Assembly: GCF_015706575.1 (NCBI RefSeq)
Contig: NW_024037057.1
Span: forward strand, 4,483,501-4,547,500
Direction: 5' to 3'
DNA: 64,000 bases
Source: Patiria miniata
Taxonomy: Eukaryota; Echinodermata; Asteroidea; Valvatida; Asterinidae
Made by a program: the position numbers and the translations under genes. This document shows, in pieces, positions 20,985 through 32,595 of the stretch. Positions within the stretch are counted from its first letter, which is position 1, and each line of letters opens with the position of its first letter. The notes under the pieces are model-generated. The model had not been told where the DNA came from, did no database searches, and saw nothing but the letters and a program-made list of their open reading frames with translations.

Positions 20985-21435
20985 CTGGTGATGCACTTTT
21001 GATGGACTTGTAATGGACTTCTGATAGACTTATGATGGACTGAATATGAGGGACTTATGATGGACTTGTGGTGGACTTGTGATAGACTTTGGATGGAAAT
21101 GGGATGGACTTGTGATGGACTTGTGATTGACTTGTGATGGACTTGTGATGGACTAAGGATGGACTTGTGATGGACTTAGGATTGACTTGATATGGACTTA
21201 GGACGGATTTAGGATGGACTTGTGGTGGACGTGTGATGGACTTGTGATAGTTTTGTGATGGACTTGGGATGGAAATGGGATGGACTTGTCATGGACTTAG
21301 GATGGAATTGTGATAGACTTGTGATGGACTTTGGATGGAATTGCAATCGATTTAGGATGGACTTGTGATAGAAATGTGTTGGACTTGTGATGGACTTGGG
21401 ATGGACTTGTGATGGAACTGTAATGGACCATCTGT
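20985..21435 (+). repeat. Short-period minisatellite, TGATGGACTTG-like unit
   Basis: About 35-40 degenerate copies of GTGATGGACTT and variants (GGATGGACTTA, GATGGAAATGG, GATAGACTTGT) are strung with an 8-14 base step. The array lies just upstream of the start of the left UBL gene and is non-coding in any convincing frame. Confidence 0.85.
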
Positions 21436-21499
21436 CGATGGGAGCGCTGTTCAAAACCGACGTTTCTGCACACAAAGGGCCATAATGTGGTGTTTTAAG

Positions 21500-21740
21500 G
21501 GCGATATGTGCAAAATTCAGAATTAGGCACTCAAAACGGCAGATGCCACAAAAAGGGCACCATTTCTTTTTTAAAAGGGCACTTGTTCAGAAAAAGGGCA
21601 CTTTGTAAAAAAAGGCACTCTATACAAATTATTGGGGGTAAGCCCGTCAAAAAAAGGGCATTTGAATGGAAAAAGGCAGTCTTTCCAAAATATTGGGGGG
21701 TAAATACCCCCCCCCTCCCCGCTGGCTACGCCTATGAGAA
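21500..21740. repeat. AAAAAGGGCA-type repeats and G/C runs
   Basis: AAAAAGGGCA, AAAAAAGGGCAT and AAAAAGGCA recur between 21,550 and 21,690 and end in C-runs near 21,710 with CTGGCTACGCC. This resembles the inner part of a hAT-like MITE with an unclear left end. Confidence 0.35.
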
Positions 21741-22479
21741 GCATTTACATATGAGTACAATTTCTTTTGCTGTTCAGCATCCAGATAGCAGGTTCAAATG
21801 CTAACTTATTGGGTAGATTGCATAGACAAATGGTTGTCAACAATAGGGTCTATTGTGGGTGTGAATGAATACGCACACACAGGCTCTACATGTGGGGTAA
21901 ACAACTGAGCCCACATCAACAAGGTGTAACTCAAATGATATATTTTCACTATTTACAGAATGCAGAATGTACTTTCTTAAAACAGTGTACATGAAGTTAC
22001 ACTTGCCTATATTTGTTCACCCAGAAATATATTTCAGCTCGTCATACACAAAATGTGATGTTGAATTTTTTTTTTGTATTGTATCACTGAATAAAGTGGA
22101 CGTTTATGTCATTTCGTTCAGTTCCTTATTGCCGTCTGAAGCACTCACTCCATTTAATTCATGCTTTTCAGTAAAAGCCTTTGCTTAATTTTTATCCACA
22201 CATATGCAAGTAAATGTATACAAATTGGTAGTAAAAGCAAATGGTAGTTTTTACTCCACCGACCCACTGACTCTCAAATCTATGACTTCTGGGATCACAC
22301 ACAAAAGAGTGTCATCCAGCCCTCATGTCCCGGGAAATGTGCCACTCAAAATGAAATGAAACTTCACTGTTTACATCATATAGCGCACTTTCAAAAGAAA
22401 ACAAATATTAAATTTTACCCACCAAATTACCCACATTCATTTCAAAATTTGCATCGGACTCGTGTAGTAATCGGACTCT

Positions 22480-25065
22480 TGTTCTCTTTTATTGGTTAAT
22501 CCTTCTCACGTGACCGGACCCTCTAATAATTATCTCTGCTTTTGAGTGAGCACGCGCAATACCACAAATGAGTCCGTATTTCACAAAACCAAAATTCACG
22601 CTACACCGGCATTTTGGAAAATACATCATATCATGTACATCTTTTTCAAAGGACAGATAATTCAGAAAATTCAGCATTTGGGTTTGGCCTTTACTGCCGT
22701 TATCACACGAGTACTGTATGCTCAGAGCTGTCAAAGTAATAATTCAGAGAAAACAATCCTCTTTAAGAGCGAGGTGCTCCCCAACCCTGAACTGAAATAC
22801 CGCCGTTCATAACTTTTACCTGTCATCTCTTTTTCGGTTCAGTTTCAGGGTGAACATGCACTCTACACTTTGTTACGACAAATCCTCATCAAGTTTTGTA
22901 AAACTTCCATCTCCATGCGAGTTAACTGCTCCAAAGTAAAATTAATCAGAGCAACCACATTATCAAGACTTCACGATCGAGACCGAAGAAGGGAAGAAAC
23001 AGTCGTGGAAAAAGTCAAGAAATCCTGGAATGATACGCTGATGCAAGTGCAACGTAGTACCCTACTACGCCCAGTTCCATATTTCCGCATACCGATTTTG
23101 GAATTCCCCTGATGTAATACTACTATTAATATATTTTAACAATGGGGGCGACGTCACAGTGCGCGTGCGCTGTACCGTCCTGTCAACTTGACTGGTTACC
23201 GAGCCCTCCATCATCGATTATGACTTCGAACAGAGCGGGAACCAGTCTACCTTTTCACCTCCTGATCGTTACGGTCCAACAGACTCGTTGACCCGATTGT
23301 TGCACAGACTGCAAGCTCTCATAATAGTGAAATATTCTTTATCAGTAATACTTTCTGTCACTTTAGGCGAAAAAAATGAGTTGCTATGCAAGGTAGTTCC
23401 TGAGATGTCTTGGTCAAAGAATCTGTATTGTTTGAACCATAATGACCTTGACATTAGACCAAGGGGTCAAAACTCAATATCTTTGGAAGCCCAAGACCAA
23501 CCCCAATACATACAAAACAAATATGCCAAATTATTCTAAAATTATTCTGTTGAACCATTTCTATTGTTTCAAGGCTCCATGAAGTAAATTTATCGTAGCT
23601 AGGTCTGGAGCATATTTTGTGCAAACTTTTACTCATTTTAAATTTATGAAAAGTATTTAACATTCCTTTTGGTTAATTTTATTGAAAAGTAAGTTCTTCA
23701 AACAATCAAAACCGTACCTGTTTTACCATACAACTGAGGGCGCTATTACTGTGGTGTCATTTTTTTTTAGGAAGACAATGTCCAGTTTAGGGTTTTCTCT
23801 TGAAATTATAAACCAACAAAATGATTATTAAAAATGTTTGTGAGAAATGTTTGGTCACTGGCTTACTGCCATGTACTATACTGACACAACGATGAATCAC
23901 TAAAGAAAAAAATTATGACATCAAAATACATTTCAAAAATTGTGGCAACTTTTGGAGCCGAAATGGCTGTTACCGTAAGTTTTGTACCTGAAATGACATT
24001 ACAATTTTGTTCCTGAATATGAACATTCACATTAGCATAAAAAACCAAAGTACCAGAATACCCTCTTAAATGGTTAAACATTATACTTAAAAAAAATGAA
24101 GTTGATATGCTCAGTTATTATAGAGATATTCTTCTGAAACCATTTCTATTCTTATAACTACGTATTATGACCATAAACTTTAATCTAGGAGTTTCACAAT
24201 CCCCAACCCTTTCGGCTTCCTCGGTATGTCAATCTAAACAAACTCAACGTTTGCAAATTGGCATTATGTTAAACCGATATAAATACATCTATTAACATAA
24301 GTTTGCATTTCCATTTTCATGTACATTTCCAACGGCACGTAATTCAACAAATTTAACATTGGGTCTGTCCTTCAGTGCCGTTATTTCATGATCATTGTAT
24401 ACTCGAAGCTGTCCGAGTAATACTTCAGAAAGATCCCTTCAGAAGCCCAGTGTCTTCTCATCCATCTAGCCCCAACCACCACCCCACCCCGGAACTGATG
24501 TACCCCTAATGTCTTTTACCTGTTATCTCTCTTTCGGCCAGGTTCACGGCAAAACTGCACTCTTCACTGTGTAACGACAAATCCTCATCATGTCTTGTAA
24601 AGTTCCATCTCCATTCTACCTCTACCAGACTTGGCGAGTTGACTTTATCCAAATTACATCATTCAGAAGAAGCACATTTATCAAGACTGCACGATGGAGA
24701 TCGAAAGAGGGAAGAAACAGGCATGGAAACCACGAAATCCTGGACGGGTATAAGTGCAAGGGCCAAGTTTAATATTTCCGCATACCGCTGTTAGAGTTCA
24801 CCTGTTGTAATGCTAATAGTTTAACAATAGGGGCAACGTCACAGTGCTCGTGGGTTGTATGGGCATTTCAATTAGACTAGTTCCCAAGCCCTCCAGCAAC
24901 GATTCTGACCTCCAACGGAGCGGAAACCAGTCTACCTTGTCACCTCGTTGCCGTAGCAGCCGAACGGAGTCGTTGACCCGGGTTTTGTTGCACAGACTAC
25001 ACGTTCTCATAGTCAGTATAATTGTCGTGATCAGTAATACTTTCTGTGAATTTACCGGGGGACTT
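22480..25065. repeat. Tandem segmental duplication, step about 1.7 kb
   Basis: The order of conserved blocks at 22,615-23,350 is repeated at 24,300-25,040. Shared pieces include CGACAAATCCTCATCA, GAGGGAAGAAACAG / GAAGGGAAGAAACAG, CAACGTCACAGTGC / CGACGTCACAGTGC, CCAGTCTACC and ATCAGTAATACTTTCTGT. No open frame is preserved between copies, so it is probably regulatory or intronic. The segment 22,490-22,610 also resembles 2,390-2,510 (TATTGGTT..CACGTG.., then TTCACGCTACACCGG). Confidence 0.7.
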
Positions 25066-25364
25066 ATCCAAAAATAACGCGTATTAACATGTGGAATGTT
25101 GTTCATGTGACCGCGGACTGTCCAATCAAGTTTCCACTCTGATGCAGACGACTGTTACCGGTTGTTAAACCAAACTCTGAATATGGATGAAGGGTGACGA
25201 AAGATTGTTGTAGATTGATTATTAATCATAATAACTAGACATGACGAATACTAAAAGCTCAACCACCCCATTTCAAAGCCAACTAATGTATAAACAAGCA
25301 AGACGACTAAACGTTGGTAACAGTAGAAATACAACAAAAAAGAGAACACGTGGGTACGGGTATT

Positions 25365-26690
25365 ATTAAAAGTTTATTTCGAAACCCAAACGGATGTCTG
25401 TTATAAATGATATATCAAACAAACAAAGAAACCCGTTGTAACAATAACTCCCAGATTCTCGGGAGAGAAAAGCTCGGCGTGACAAATAAAAAGACACATT
25501 TGTAATCAAATGAAAATCAACTATACCTGATGATTGTCAGTAAACCGGATTCACTGGTTTTCACTTTGCTATTCGCGTATAAAGGGTGAAAAAGAACAAT
25601 TATTTCCCACCATTGAAAATAAAGTGACAACAATTTATCAGACCTGTTAACAGTAAACGTCCATTGTTTTCATGTCAATTCATGTATTACTTAAACTCAA
25701 CTAACCCAGTATTTCGTACTTAAAACAGTTACAATTACATGTATTACCCATGTATCACACCATCTAACCTTGCTCAGTGATTTTGGAGGATCTACTGACT
25801 CTTCAATTATCACTCACCGTTTGCGTGGTTTGTGCCTTAAATTTAGTTATCATCATCATTCGTCCCCTTAATAACTTTGAATATGAATGGAGTTAAGCGA
25901 TTGATAAAAATATTAACAATTTGTGTGAATGAAAATACGATCACTATCATACAAGTCATGATATAATTATGATACATATAATATCATGTTCAAATAATTC
26001 AATATGTGTAAAAGTAGCAAGGCTTACAGAAAGATTGCGATATATTTACACATTGTTTTGCTTTAATCAGCTTCCAAGAAAGAATAACTTTGAACCCTGA
26101 CACAGCTCCCTTGAAATCTTTGTAGAAAGTTCTTATATTGTTATAGCTTTATAATCAATGTCATCTTCTCTTCATTATCGATTTCTAACAAAACCTGGTG
26201 TTCACCCAACAAAATCTGACTTGTTCTGAAATGAAAACAATAAATCGCAGTGACATAATGTGCACTTACACAAAAACAATAGGTCACTTTCCCAGTAAAA
26301 GTAAAACTTAAAAAATAGTTGCTTCAGAAAAGAAATGTGGTATCATCAGTATTTAATATTCAATATTATTATGTTACATAACTTACGACGTGTGGCCTTA
26401 GGTGTACATGACATGCACAGTTTGTGCATCAAAAGCACTACCTAAAAAACTTTATAGGGCGTACGAAGTGAAGTGACAGGTAAACATGACATGCGCAGTT
26501 TGCGCACCAAAAGGACTAGCTGCAATATGGGCATACTGTATAAGAGTTGACTTATAATACATTGACGACCGACCGTATTAATCGGGTGGCCTCTGTCCAA
26601 TAAAATATATACACCCATTGCATGGTATGTAAAACTTAAATCTGTAAGACTTTTCTCGGTTATTTGAAATCGGTCGCATATACACAAAAA
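25365..26690 (-). repeat. Segment duplicated at 62,930-64,000; possible minus-strand 3' UTR
   Basis: Long stretches agree with 62,936-64,000: AACAATTATTTCCCAC, CTTCCAAGAAAGAA.AACTTTGAACCCTGACA, TAACAAAACCTGGTGTT.ACCCA, and ACCGACCGTATTAATC. On the minus strand both copies end in AATAAA near the left border. This is what a 3' UTR and polyadenylation site of a minus-strand gene would show, but I find no coding exon to the right of either copy within the window. Confidence 0.6.
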
Positions 26691-26859
26691 TAAACGGCTA
26701 TAAGCTAGTGTTAAGACACATTATCAAACGTTAAATATGTAAACTTTGAAACTTTCAGTTCGAAAACAATATGTACATGTTATAAACACGGCACATTTTC
26801 AAGTAAATCTTGAGCTTTCTAACTGATTTGCATGCTTTTCTTTCATTGTTCCACAGTAT

Positions 26860-27385
26860 TCTCATATATTCCACATTGAACAAATCTTACAGGCCTACAA
26901 AAATAATTTTTTCACCGGTGACATAACCCGGTGATTGGGGACAATTAAATGTATTCAGCTGAAACTATTTCTATTATTAGGCTGTTCACTAACGAGGCTT
27001 TGCCCGTTCAAACAGCTGCAGTCTCCTTTCACTGTTACTGTATCTATAGCCTATTCAATTTAATCCAATATATTACATTTGCTGTGAAATTTTTATAGCT
27101 TAATTTGATGTCGTGAAAGATAGAATGTGAAACAAAGTATTATATCTACAATCCTATTATTGTTAGAAGGATTTCTTAAGTTCCACGGATGAATATTCTT
27201 ATATACTAAATATTGAGCAAAATCTTACCGGGCTTCCAACAATTCAGCGACGACATAACCCGGTGATTAGACATAGGCCCTACATGTATATACATTTATT
27301 CAGCTGAAAGTGTTTCTGTTAGGCTGTTCACCAACAAGGTTCTGCCCATTCAGACAGCCGCAGTCTATTTTCATTGTTTTTATTA
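26860..27385. repeat. Tandem duplication, step about 320 bp
   Basis: TGACATAACCCGGTGATT, TTCAGCTGAAA, TTAGGCTGTTCAC and CAGTCT blocks occur in the same order near 26,920-27,030 and 27,252-27,370. No gene was seen in or around it. Confidence 0.7.
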
Positions 27386-29016
27386 AATCTTTTCTCTTTA
27401 TTATTTTTCCACTCCATCATATTTAATTTGCTGTGTAGTTCTTAGTGCTAAATTGTACGATGTTCAAGAGAATGTCCGCAACTTTTTTTATCTACAGTCT
27501 TTATAATTATTTGGAAGATACACTCACGATTCACATTTCTGGCAAGCATCAGAACCGATATTAAGCTGTCCTCGATTCTATCACGATGAGATTTACACTG
27601 GACATGCATTGGACTAAACTCGCAATTACACTGGTATGAATTTGTCACAATATCGATGCGGGTTGAATATTCATGTTAAATCTGAGAAGCGGGTACAAAA
27701 TATTGGACCCGTATACAAAGGCGAGCGGGGAATGCTTACGATCCCCTTCCAATCAAATATCAGGGGTCAACTTTTCTTTGTTAGAAACAGAGGACAGTTC
27801 TGAAGTGTGGAATGATATGCACCCCATGTGTCTGTATGTATTGAGAGAGATCTATTCTTTCACATCCCGAATCTAGCACCTCCATTTCAACCAGATTGCT
27901 TGAGTTCCAAAACTAAATACTGAAAAACTCCGTATCGAAAAAAAAATGCTTCACCCGTGCATGACGATCTTCCATATTTTGACTGAAATTAAACCTTGCT
28001 ATGATCATGTAGTAACAACATGATCAATTTTTAAAGTTACTGACAAAAATTAGTTTGTCAATTTGCCGTGAATTTTGTAAAATGTACCTTTTAATTATTC
28101 TAAGATATTGGGTAGCTTAAAGCTAGAGTCCATCATTTGCAGCCATCCGAAAAGTACCTGGCGTATTTATTGTTGAAAAACAAACTTGGTTAAAAGATAG
28201 TAAGGGAACTAAACTCCCTGTGAAATTGTTCTTTCTGACAAGCTGTCATTTTGAAGTAATCAACGAAAGAAGGCATTTCCAACGGTGATTCTTAAGAAGC
28301 AACGTAGGAATTAATTTAGGGAACAAAGGGTTAGGATTGACCGGGGTTGATGAGGAGAAATGAGCCACTCCTCTCCCTTGAAATGTCCCATAAGGTCAGC
28401 GTCTCAAACGGCCTCTCCTAATCAAACTCCTACTGCTTGGCTTCATGCGCCGTTCCCTGTTCATAACCGATGGCAGAGGTGTGAAGGCGGGTCTCTGGCG
28501 CCTTAAAACCAGATAACTCTGGGCAGGTGGGGTTCATCAGCCGTGGGAGGCAGCTCACCTAAGAGACGGAAAACTCTGATTCCAAACCCGGGCAGGAGGA
28601 GCTCGTCAACCAACCTCACTCCACCAAGCCCCCCTTGAGGGACATCTAACCTCAGCAGGTGTTGGTAGATCGGCAGATCTGGCGGACGAGCAAGTTATCA
28701 TGCAACCTGCCAACAGCAGAAAAGGCGTACAAACAGCAATTGGTTGTGCAAACCACAGGGCGCATGGATAGATGCAAGCAACATGCGGCCATGCACTACG
28801 CTGGTGGAGGAGTGGTGACACGCCAGCGGAATCCATTCACCAAAACCTCCAAAAATGAATCACAACACTGAGAATCACAGCGATACCCTATTGAGCGTGG
28901 GGACCCCTAGCGCGCCAACTGGGTCTGAAGCTACTGGGGATGAAGGTGATCATGCTCTCTACTAACCACGCTGTAATGACGCCTCGCACTCAAGGCATTC
29001 ACTGGACGGTGCGCGG

Positions 29017-29991
29017 TTGAGTTTGCGTGAAGAACGAAGCACGGGCACCTTTAGCTTAGGATGCTGGAATGTGACCACACTGAACTATAGCCTAACACCT
29101 GAACATCTGATGGCCACTTTAAAAGCCTACCGCTATGACGTCATTGCTCTTAGCGAAACTCACAACATCGGTCAGGAAGTAGCATGCAATGGACACATAA
29201 TCATGTCGGGTGGTGAAACTCACTACGCAGGTGTGGGAATACTGATGTCAAAACGGGCAAAAAACAGCTGCCTTGCCGTCTACTACATCTCTGATCGGAT
29301 CATGGCTGCCCGCTTTCGTCTGAGGAAAGGCTCCCTGCTGTTTGTCTCCGTCTATGCACCTACATCCACTGCAACGGATGACATTATCAACAACTTCTAC
29401 TCACAACCACAAGATGTGATCAATTCAAACAAAAAGAACTGTGACACACTTGTTGTGGCTGGTGACTTCAATGCCAAACTTGGAAACCAGCGCATCCCTC
29501 TTGTCATGGGACCCCATGGCTATGGTGACAGAAATTCAAGAGGGGACAGACTTGTTGATTTCTGCATGGTTAACAACCTCACTGCCGCACACTCCTGGTT
29601 CCCCAACCGATCTTCTCACAAGGTTACTTGGATCAGCAGGGCAAGAAACGCAAGAAACGCCATTGATCACATCTTAAATAGCACAGAAGCAAGGAAGCAC
29701 TTTACTGACTGCCGTTCCTACAGTGCTTGCTTTGATACTGACCATCGGTTAGTAATCTGCAACCTGAAGTGGAAATTCCGTCGCCATGCTACTGCACGTG
29801 GACAACGACCTCAACATCCAAACGTTGAAGCCCTGAAATCGGAACAATCGTCTGAAGTCTTTTGGCAGCTGGTTCGATCCCGTGTTACTCAAGGTGACTC
29901 TCTTGAAGCTGTTGCATGTGTCATACACGAAGTATCTCTCGAGACCTGTGGTACACAAAACATCCCAGAAGAAACAGCCGTACCTGTCTGA
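29017..29991 (+). pseudogene. LINE endonuclease domain
   Basis: Exonuclease-endonuclease-phosphatase motifs occur in order: LGCWNVTTLN, IALSETHN (catalytic Glu), SVYAPT, VVAGDFNAKLG (Asp/Asn), KVTWIS, IDHIL and DTDHRLV (final Asp-His). The enzyme nicks target DNA for target-primed reverse transcription. The first ATG shown may not be the native one, because the frame is open around it and the leader is undefined. The frame leaves the polyprotein near residue 310, where the continuing sequence moves to the neighbouring frame. Confidence 0.85.
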
Positions 29992-31890
29992 ATTAACTCT
30001 TCATCTGATTCAGCGCAAGAGGAAGGCTCTAAACACTCCAGAATTCACAGCTCTGAGGAATGAGGTCAAACGTGCATGCCAGAAAGATCTCAACGAATGG
30101 TTGGTAACTAATATCAACACATTGAACCAAGCATACTAGAATCACAATTGCAGAGCTATGTTCAAAACTGCTGATGTTCTCCTTCAGAAAACATGTACGC
30201 CTGTGGTGAACAGCAAAGATGCCAACGGTCTGGTATTGGAGACAGCTGAAGAAGAAATACAGCGTCGGCATCAGTATGCTGTAGATCTATTTGAGTCCAA
30301 TCGGCCACGTCCACCCCATCACACAACTGAGGTTGGACGAAACCCGCCGTCACCGGAAGAGACCAAGAAAGCCATACAGGCACTGAAAAACCACAAGGCT
30401 CCCAGAATTGATTGGGTCACATCTGAAGCTCTTAAAGCTGCGACACAGGACCCAGAGATATTCAAAACCTTTCGTGGGGCCGTGTGTAACATCTGGAACT
30501 CTGGGAAGTGGCCACAGTCGATGACCAAGTCAGTGTTCATCCCGTTGCACAAAAAGAGTGACCGAGGCTTGTGCAACAACTACAGAACACTTGCACTAAT
30601 CAGTCATGCCAGCAAAATTGTTTTGAATGTGATACAACGCAGACTGGAAAGAACCGCTAACATCGAAGTGAGTGACACCCAATGTGGCTTTGTAAGCGGT
30701 AAAGGCACAACTGATGGAATCTACCTCCTGAAAGGTGTGGCGGAATCGCACTACGCAGGAAAACGCCCTCTCCATCTGGTCTTTGTTGACTATAAGAAGG
30801 CATTTGATTCAGTTAATCATGCACTTCTGTTTGCAAAGCTACGATATCTTGGCGTGGAGGAGGATGTGATGCGGCTACTTGAGGATCTTTACATCAACTC
30901 AAATGGCAAGCTCCGGTGGAAAGGTCGAATGACAGACGAGTTTGAGACACCAGACGGAGTACGCCAAGGCTGTCCATTGTCACCAACACTCTTCAGCCTC
31001 TACACGGAGTGTCTCATGCGAGAGTGGTACAATCGCACAGCACACCTAACGGCTCCAGATGTCAGTGGTATCCCCCTAAAGGAGATCAGATATGCTGACG
31101 ACCTGGTACTGATGGCGCTGTGCAGAGCTGATGCTGAAGAGATGCTTACTACCCTGGGTGATATATCTGACGGGTATGGGTTAGCCATCCACCCTGGTAA
31201 GACTGCATATATGATCATCCAGCCAACAACCGATGACAGCACCATCACATACCGCTCGGCACAAATACCTCTTGTCACATCTTTCAAGTATCTAGGAGTG
31301 TTGATCGACCACACACTAGACGACAGCAAGGATGTTCGGATGCGGTTAGGTATGGGCAGATCCACGCTTCGGCAGTGCAAGTATCTGCGCTCCCCCGCGT
31401 CAACCTCGAGGCAAAGGTACAGCTTGCTCGGGCCCTAGTCATATCAAGGGTACTGTATGGTGCCACCAACCTGTCGTTGAAGGCAGCTGACATCAAACGC
31501 CTAGACAGTTTTGGCCGAACCATTTGGCGTCACATGCTCAACATAAAGTGGCAAGATCATGTGACAAATGAAAGACTGATGGAGATGATCGGCGACCGGT
31601 GGTGCTTCAGCAGTAGCACTGTGATGCAACAAAAGGCAACATGGTTGGGCCATGTGGTTCGGCATGGCGGCATGGCGGCAGCTGTTGTGGATGGGATGCC
31701 AGTGGGATGTCGTCGCTCCTTGGGCCGGCCTAAGATGCGCTGGGTGGACAACATCCGTGAATGGTCTGGGTGTGACACCAACGAACTGAAAGCAGCAGCA
31801 CTGGAAAGACGGGCTGTGGTGGGAGCGGCGCCAGTAATCCCAACTGTGTATAATTTTAGGAGGAGACCACGGGCAAATGCCTATGTCTAA
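29930..31890 (+). pseudogene. LINE reverse transcriptase and C-terminal region
   Basis: RT motifs: SVFIPLHKKSDRGLCNNYRT, GFVSGKGTTDGIYLL, VFVDYKKAFDSVNH (motif A, catalytic Asp), GVRQGCPLSPTLFSLY (motif B), IRYADDLVLMA (motif C, YADD) and FKYLGVLID. One stop at 30,137 interrupts the segment before the RT. A frame change near 31,400 separates the RT from the C-terminal part, which ends at 31,890 with a stop. All catalytic residues are intact, so the copy is dead only through these breaks. Confidence 0.88.
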
Positions 31891-31905
31891 CGAATGAATG
31901 AACGT

Positions 31906-32595
31906 AGGAAAATTTAAATTAGTAGTTCGTTTTGTTATCAGCGCAGCGCGCACAAGTATTGGAACGACGCACACGCGCGCGCGGCTGTTGTAATTCGGCG
32001 GATCAGTGCGCGACGTCGCGTGTAGCTGCAATTCAAAACAATTCAAAACATGATTCAGTAACTTTTGATTTGAAATTGAGATCTTTGAATGCTGTTTTCT
32101 CGGAATGTGCAGCTGAAGCTGAGCTGAAACTTCATAAGGTTAGTTGCTCAGTATCCTTCATTAGATTTTGAACTCTTTTGTTGCTTCAAACGAACAAAAT
32201 ACACAGGTTACAAATGATGAACTGTAGCTTTAATTTTGAGTGAATATTGCGTCATTTCTCAGCTTGTTTCCCCGAGCGTTTAAACTATTATGTAAAATCA
32301 CATCGTTCGTACAAAATGACTGGATCCGATAAAATGCTTCGTTTCCTGGGTTTGTTTGATCGATTCAATAAATGGTCCGTGATTCAAGTGACCCGTCTAC
32401 GTGACCCTGACTCCAACTAGATGACGTGTGACTCGATACCTTACTCGTGACTTGGAGCGTGACTCGATCCAGATGGTTCGTGAATTGGCCCAGGGATCGA
32501 TTCAAGTGACTCGTATCCGTGACACTGACTCCAACTAGATGACTAACTCCAAGGTGTGACTCTGGACATTACTTTACTTTTGAAGCGGCTATATC
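31906..32595. other. No gene seen; degenerate GTGACTCGAT repeats at 32,380-32,550
   Basis: Between the LINE and the 3' end of the NLR-type gene I see only short repeats (GTGACTCGATAC, GTGACTCGATCC, and CTGACTCCAACTAGATGAC twice). The latter part may be 3' UTR of the minus-strand gene. Confidence 0.45.

Larger units (their letters stand above)
28340..31905 (+). mobile_element. Non-LTR retrotransposon (LINE), RTE/CFDP2-like endonuclease type
   Basis: About 3.5 kb holding a 5' leader (28,340-29,010), an apurinic-type endonuclease, a reverse transcriptase and a C-terminal region, followed by a short GAATGAATGAA tail at about 31,893. There are three breaks: a frame change near 29,940-29,990, a stop at 30,137 and a frame change near 31,400. 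It is therefore inactive but recent enough for all core motifs to be readable. The C-terminal order (TIWRHMLNIKWQDHVTNERL, then GHVVRHGG, GRPKMRWVDNIREW) is the usual one of RTE-like and CFDP2-like elements. Exact clade placement needs a tree. Confidence 0.85.

Noticed and set aside
27448-27876. Short cysteine-containing frames on both strands near 27.6 kb
   Set aside because: No splice support, no repeat of the cysteine pattern and no homologue within the window.
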